A program made the position numbers and the translations under genes. A stretch of DNA of 64,000 nt from Parus major (taxonomy: Eukaryota; Chordata; Aves; Passeriformes; Paridae): contig NC_031778.1 in assembly GCF_001522545.3 (NCBI RefSeq), positions 22,772,428 through 22,836,427 on the forward strand, read 5' to 3'. The notes beneath the pieces were generated by a model that did no database searches, was not told the DNA's origin, and saw only the letters and a list, made by a program, of their open reading frames with translations. Positions 59,026-64,000 of this stretch are shown here, in pieces; the first letter of the stretch is position 1; the number at the start of each line of letters is the position of its first letter.

Positions 59026-61165
59026 CTGCTTTTACTGCATTTGTTTAAGTTTAGATGCTATTTTGATGTTTTTCCCAGTTATTTCCGCATAGGAAGGCTG
59101 AAGTTTTCAACAAAATCATGGTTAAAATAACAAATGTCTGACTCTTCAAACACTTCAGAGGGAGACACGAAGGGATGGGGAAGGAGCTCTGCTGCATTTT
59201 GCATTTCAGCCACAGCTACACCACCCTCTTTGCTTTTCTTGTTGAACAAGATCCTCTTTTTTCCCATCCCGAGGGCTCCCTGCCCAGCAGGATCCAGAGC
59301 CACAATTTCCAGGCAGTGAAACAGCAAACCCAAACTCATCAGCCTGAGGATTTCATCTCTGCAGCAGCACAGAAAAGAGCAGCTATGTCTGCATTTATTT
59401 TTGTTTGCTCATCCCACCATCTTTTCGTTCCAGACTTGTCACGACAACTTGTCACTTCCTTCCTTGGGACACGACAACTGACACATGGTAAATCATGGAA
59501 AACCTAAACACAAAACACAAATATTATCCTCCAGCAGCAGAGTATTCAAATTCCTGGAGCTCTCAAGATTTGATTTTTATTTTTATTTTTGGGTTAAAGG
59601 TCAATCCTGAACTTAAAGATACATCCCAGGTGGCTAAATACAATCTTTAAAAATAAAAAAAATTGATTTCATGAGAGCAAACCTACATGCATAAAACTGC
59701 CCAGCGTTAATACAGTCTTGTTTATAAAATACATTTATGAAAAACGTGGCAAAAAAACACTTCCTATCAACAAATTATTCGAGAAACTTTAGCTAATAGA
59801 TACTTTTGATTAATTACTGGTTTTACAGATCCCAGAATTGTTCTGTGAGTGGTGCAAGGAACAAGAAGGGCTATGCTCACCGTGCTCATGGAAATACAGA
59901 TGAGTAATACATAAAAACAGAACCTTTTGTTAATGGAGAAATCCTCATTCTCCCATTTCCCCAGGAAGGGAACTTTCCAAATAAACACCCTTTAAATATC
60001 AAGATCTACTAAACATCATCCTCGTTACATTCCTTACTCTGCAAATTAATTATAAATATTTAGCCTATCAGACTGTTGCTCAATTAAATATTTGAAAAAA
60101 ATTTAAACATTTAGTTAAAGCTGAACTTGTTGTTTCATTCCCTTCCCACTGCATGACAAAATATATTTTATAATTACACCACAACTGTAATTTTCCTTTG
60201 CTTTCCCAGAACACCATTAGGAATTTATCCATAGGTATCACACGAGGAATTTTTTATTAAAAAAAACAAGAAAAATCAAATTCCACCAGATTTACTCACA
60301 GAAAAAAGGGAATTCTTCAGAGACGTGGTAAGAAAAAACAAACAAAAAATACTTTTAAGTGCCTGATTCTCAACTTTTCCCTCTTTTTTGGGATACACAC
60401 CTCAGACCTTTCTTTTTATACTCCAGCTTCATGGTCAGGCTGAGCACAAAGGCCAAGAGCCCAGCACAAAAACCTCATCTGCCTGCAGTGGCTGTTTATT
60501 TGTGCCATGGGCAGGGACTGTTCCCTTTCATACATCATTCACCAGCAGCCAGACTGATCTCACAATGTCAACTCCAAAAACAAAAACAAAACAATTGCCC
60601 AAGCATGAAGCAAAGAAAAAAATAAAGGGGGGAAAAAAATTAAATGTGTCTTATGTTGTTGCTTTGGGTATCGGCCACGCTGGGCCTAAATCTCATTTTT
60701 CTGCCCTACTTTAGAGGCTCCACTGATAGCAAAGGTCACAGGAACAGGACAGACAAACAAACAGTATTTTCTGCTGTTTTCTTGGTGATGAAAGTCCTTT
60801 TATTGCCTGTGAACACAAAGGATGGGAAAGGCCCTGATTATAATGGCTGAATTTCTGCTTCAATTAAAAGTTGTTTGGGTGCTGTTTTCAAAGGCACAAA
60901 AGCATTTAAGGCATCCAAGTCTTCCTGGAAATGAATGGGAAGAGGGAACTCCACATATTCTTGTAGCTTTGTTAGAGCTTTCCTCATCTGACTTGATTTC
61001 TGTAGTGAAACCAAAACCAACCCAGGTCATAAAGGGTGGGGAACAGCTTTTTTTTGCTGCCAGGACCAAACATTTCTCTTGGGATAAGGACTGTTGCTTA
61101 GAAGGAAAAATCCCAAACTTGTTTTAGAATACAGAGAATAGCCTGATTTCCAGAACCATAATTAA
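59026..61165. other. Unique sequence, no gene seen
   Basis: About 2.1 kb. A (TTTTA)n run lies at 59572-59590. Frames of 101-110 codons are unrecognised, with overlapping open frames on the other strand. Confidence 0.4.
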
Positions 61166-61252
61166 AGAATCATGGATTCATTAAGGTTGGGAAAGACTTC
61201 CAAGATCATCAAGTCCAACCTTCAACTGAATAGCACCATGCCCACTATGACT
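61166..61252 (-). mobile_element. CR1 LINE 3' end, antisense
   Basis: 'AGAATCATGGATTCATTAAG', 'GTTGGGAAAGACTTCCAAGA', 'TCATCAAGTCCAACCTTCAA', and 'GCACCATGCCCACTATGACT' form the complement of a CR1 3' end, the same variant as the copy at 29319. Confidence 0.85.
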
Positions 61253-63511
61253 TAATTAGCAACATTAGTAATTCCAGTATAAAAATGGATTATGTGATGG
61301 TTTTAGCTTATTTAAATTAGGTGAATGGTCTGTAACATCCACAATCAGACTTCAAATTCCAAGTAAGATTGAATTATTGAAGATTTAATCTTCACTTTGA
61401 AGGAGGTGTGAACAACACTTTCTCCCAAAACTGGGAAAATGCACAAATCCCTCCAAACTGGCAGGAATGGAAGAGGAAGAGAAAATCCCTCAAAGACTTG
61501 CTGGTGAGTTTTGCCTCATTTTCCTGAAGCCCCTGTAATTGTGTGCCTCATTTAAAGAAGATATTTCAGCAATCAGCATCCCAAGGAACACAAATGTGGT
61601 TTCCACCACTTTTTCCTGTGGAAACCACCCCAAGAGTTTCCCACAGCTCCTGATGGTGAGCCAAGGTAGAAAGGGGGGCATGGTTCTTCAAGCCTTATCT
61701 GACCTTTTGTTTCAGCCAGTGACTGCCAGCCTCAAACACCAATTTTCATCATTTCTCTTAGGGGGTTCATAATTCTCCAGTGTTTTGGCTCGAGGAAGAC
61801 AGAGATGGGTTTGTTTTGTATCAGCTGAGTCTCTGTGTGATGTCATAATTCCTGCTCATGTAGGAATCCACGAAACCACTCCAGCCAGGTGCAGATTCCC
61901 AAAAATCCCACAGGCCCCAGATCAGAGATGCTGGAGAGGAGACTCAGCTCTTGGAGAAGTTTGTGCTGCTGACCCTCTCATTTCCCCCTCACACTCACTG
62001 AACTTCCTTTTAAAAGAAAAAACATCCTTCCAATGGCTGCCCTGACCCCCTTCCCTCATCCTTTCCATCCTTCATCCACCAATCCCTTCACAGCAAACCA
62101 CAAAAGATAGAAGCAAAAATCCAGGGCACCACCCTAAAGATCAAAACCAAGGTGTTTTTTCCTCCTGAACTGCTCTGCATGAAGAAGGAACAGCAAAAAG
62201 CTGCAGGTTTGGAGCAGGACCCAATGGCAGCTACAACTGAAGGGCTTCATCCCATTCTCAGGGGATGCTGGAGTGTCCTGAGGTCTCAGAGAGGGAGGAT
62301 GATGCTGAGGAATTTGTTGGTTCAGCTCCCAATTATCTGAGCTTTTGGAGGAACACGAATGTCAGCGAGGGGCAGCATTGTACACGAGGAAAACACAGGG
62401 AAGAGCAGTGAGGAAATTGAGATTATTCCCTTCTTCGTGTTGCAGAAGCTCTTCAAAATGAACTCATTAGAGGCTCTGAGTTGTGCATAAACTGATCAAA
62501 GCTCCCTTGCACATTGAGCTGATCTGCCAAGCAAAGGTCCAGCGTTAATCTCTCCTGCAAAGGGCCCATTTCCAGCTCCCTGAGATGACCATTCCCAGGG
62601 AAAGCTCTGCGGGGATGGCAAACATCAAATCCCTTTGAAAACAGTTAAAAGCAAAGTCTCTTTACCTTGCTGAGTGCTGCACACCAGCTCTGCTAATCCT
62701 CTACCAAAGTGAAATCTTTAGAAGCCAAATTATAAATTAGCAGAACACAGCAATTTATTGTTTTATTATCAAAAAGCAATGGCAGGATAAAAGAAAAAAA
62801 AATCAATTTTGAGAGAGATTTTTTTTGTGTCTGACTTGCTAATTTTGCAAAACTGTAATTTCTCTTGTGGAAAATCTATTTTATTGTGAAAATATTACTG
62901 TATGTATTGGCTGCTTTTCCAGGAATCACATCCAGACTTTTGCATAAAATGCTGTCATTTTGCAGAATCAAGAGTTCTCTAGTGGCAAATCAAACCTGAT
63001 GTAACCTCTTCCTCTCCATCCTTTAACACCACTCACCTGAACACTTTAATAAGTTAATTATCACACTCAATTATTTAAAATAATGATGTATTACAGTCCA
63101 GTTACAGCTACAGGGAGAGCTTTCTGTCTAAACCCAAGGATTTTAAAACTTCTAAATACATAAATGAACAATCTGAGCCACAGAATGCTTACACTGCCCA
63201 TGAATGTAAGAACTTTTAAGGCCACTCTAGTTTTCTTTCTGAGCACTTGTCTTTATTTCAGGGTTGCTTTTCTCTGCAAAAGAGGAATGTGAAGTTCACT
63301 TGGAGAAAATCTCTCTCCTGGGGGTACTCTATAATGAATGACTTGGCTTCTCTCTGCAAGTGCTTGTACTATTTTGAGAAATGGAGATGTATTGGGGTGG
63401 TTACCAGCAGTTCCTTTTGTTGTAATTTCTGAAATGAAGCTTCTCATGTTTCAGGGAATAATTGATTTCTTTTAAAATAGCTCTCCTGTAGCTATACAGC
63501 TCATTTTATTC

Positions 63512-63515
<4 letters not shown>
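61253..63515. other. Unique sequence, conserved-looking block at 62340-62600
   Basis: No gene or classified repeat is seen in 2.3 kb. 62340-62600 carries scattered CpGs and words such as AACACGAATGTCAGCGAGG and CCAGCGTTAATCTCTCC and may be constrained. Confidence 0.35.
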
Positions 63516-63593
<78 letters not shown>

Positions 63594-63599
63594 TTTTTT
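63516..63599. repeat. 84-bp poly-T tract
   Basis: 83 of 84 bases are T, with a single C at about 63574. It is far longer than any other homopolymer here. CR1 elements do not end in poly-A, so it is not explained by the main repeat family of the window. Confidence 0.97.
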
Positions 63600-64000
63600 G
63601 GTTTTGTTCCTTTTTTCTTCCTCTCAGATGCTTAATTATCTTTTGTAATAGTACACAAAATCAAATTACCCAGCTGCTGGAGAGGTGGTTTCCTGGTATC
63701 CATCAACATTCACAAAAGAAAAGAATGTTTTTATAATTTTGTCACAGACACTCCAGTCATCTTTGTTTTTCTCCATTATCTTATTATTAAAATTGTGCTT
63801 TCAACTGGAGTGCTAAAACAATGCAAAATTTTAGTTTCATACAACATAAAATATTAGCTCAGGATTAAAACTTTGTCTGCATTACTTCCCTTTGTGACCA
63901 GGTCCTTCCCAGGCCTCAGTGCTGCAGTGTAGATTAATATAAATAATAATATTTCTATTCCTCTGAAGTGCAGGAGGCTTCAGAGTGACTTGAAAAAACC
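63600..64000. other. Unique sequence, no gene seen
   Basis: AT-leaning DNA to the end of the window. If the poly-T were the tail of a minus-strand retrocopy, its body would lie here, but no recognisable coding remnant is seen. Confidence 0.4.

Noticed and set aside
1..64000. tRNA, rRNA, CRISPR, riboswitch or bacterial operon features
   Set aside because: No GGTTCGAATCC-type tRNA B box, no CRISPR-like spaced direct repeats and no prokaryotic gene layout were found. The window is vertebrate non-coding DNA.

Overview
The window looks like non-coding DNA from a bird, probably a songbird. The reason is the density of CR1 non-LTR retrotransposon fragments. I recognise 23 stretches, 11 on the + strand and 12 on the - strand. 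Most are 5'-truncated 3'-end pieces, and several still carry the CR1 3' signature (a 'TTTTCCAACCTAAATGATTCT'-like end, or its complement 'AGAATCAT..AAGGTTGG'). No bacterial operons, CRISPR arrays, rRNAs or tRNAs are visible. Open reading frames are short, often open on both strands at once, and the longer ones mostly run through CR1 sequence or tandem repeats, so nearly all are treated as chance.

Layout: 1-13 kb is unique sequence with CR1 pieces and an old, diverged direct duplication (about 10-175 and 2991-3160). 13-16.3 kb holds several TA-rich simple-sequence islands and a 9-bp minisatellite with an assembly gap. 16-31 kb is mostly unique, with a discrete ~154-bp element present twice (22.36 and 23.88 kb). 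31.5-32.5 kb is a GC-richer patch with two small tandem repeats and a 14-bp hairpin. 33-40 kb is unique with short CR1 ends. 40.5-42.04 kb holds the most striking structure: a large inverted repeat with two 345-base arms, 339 of 345 positions matching and no indels, around a 796-base spacer that contains an antisense CR1 copy. 43-51 kb includes the one credible protein-coding piece, a 189-bp candidate internal exon at 46923-47111 on the + strand. 51.2 kb is a second tandem repeat with a 295-base assembly gap. 51.6-64 kb is unique sequence with CR1 pieces, some stretches with the look of conserved non-coding DNA, and an 84-bp poly-T run near the end.

If the candidate exon is real, most of the window is probably intron of one large + strand gene. 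I could not name the gene. Conserved-element remarks are impressions from composition and motif content only, because no alignment could be run.
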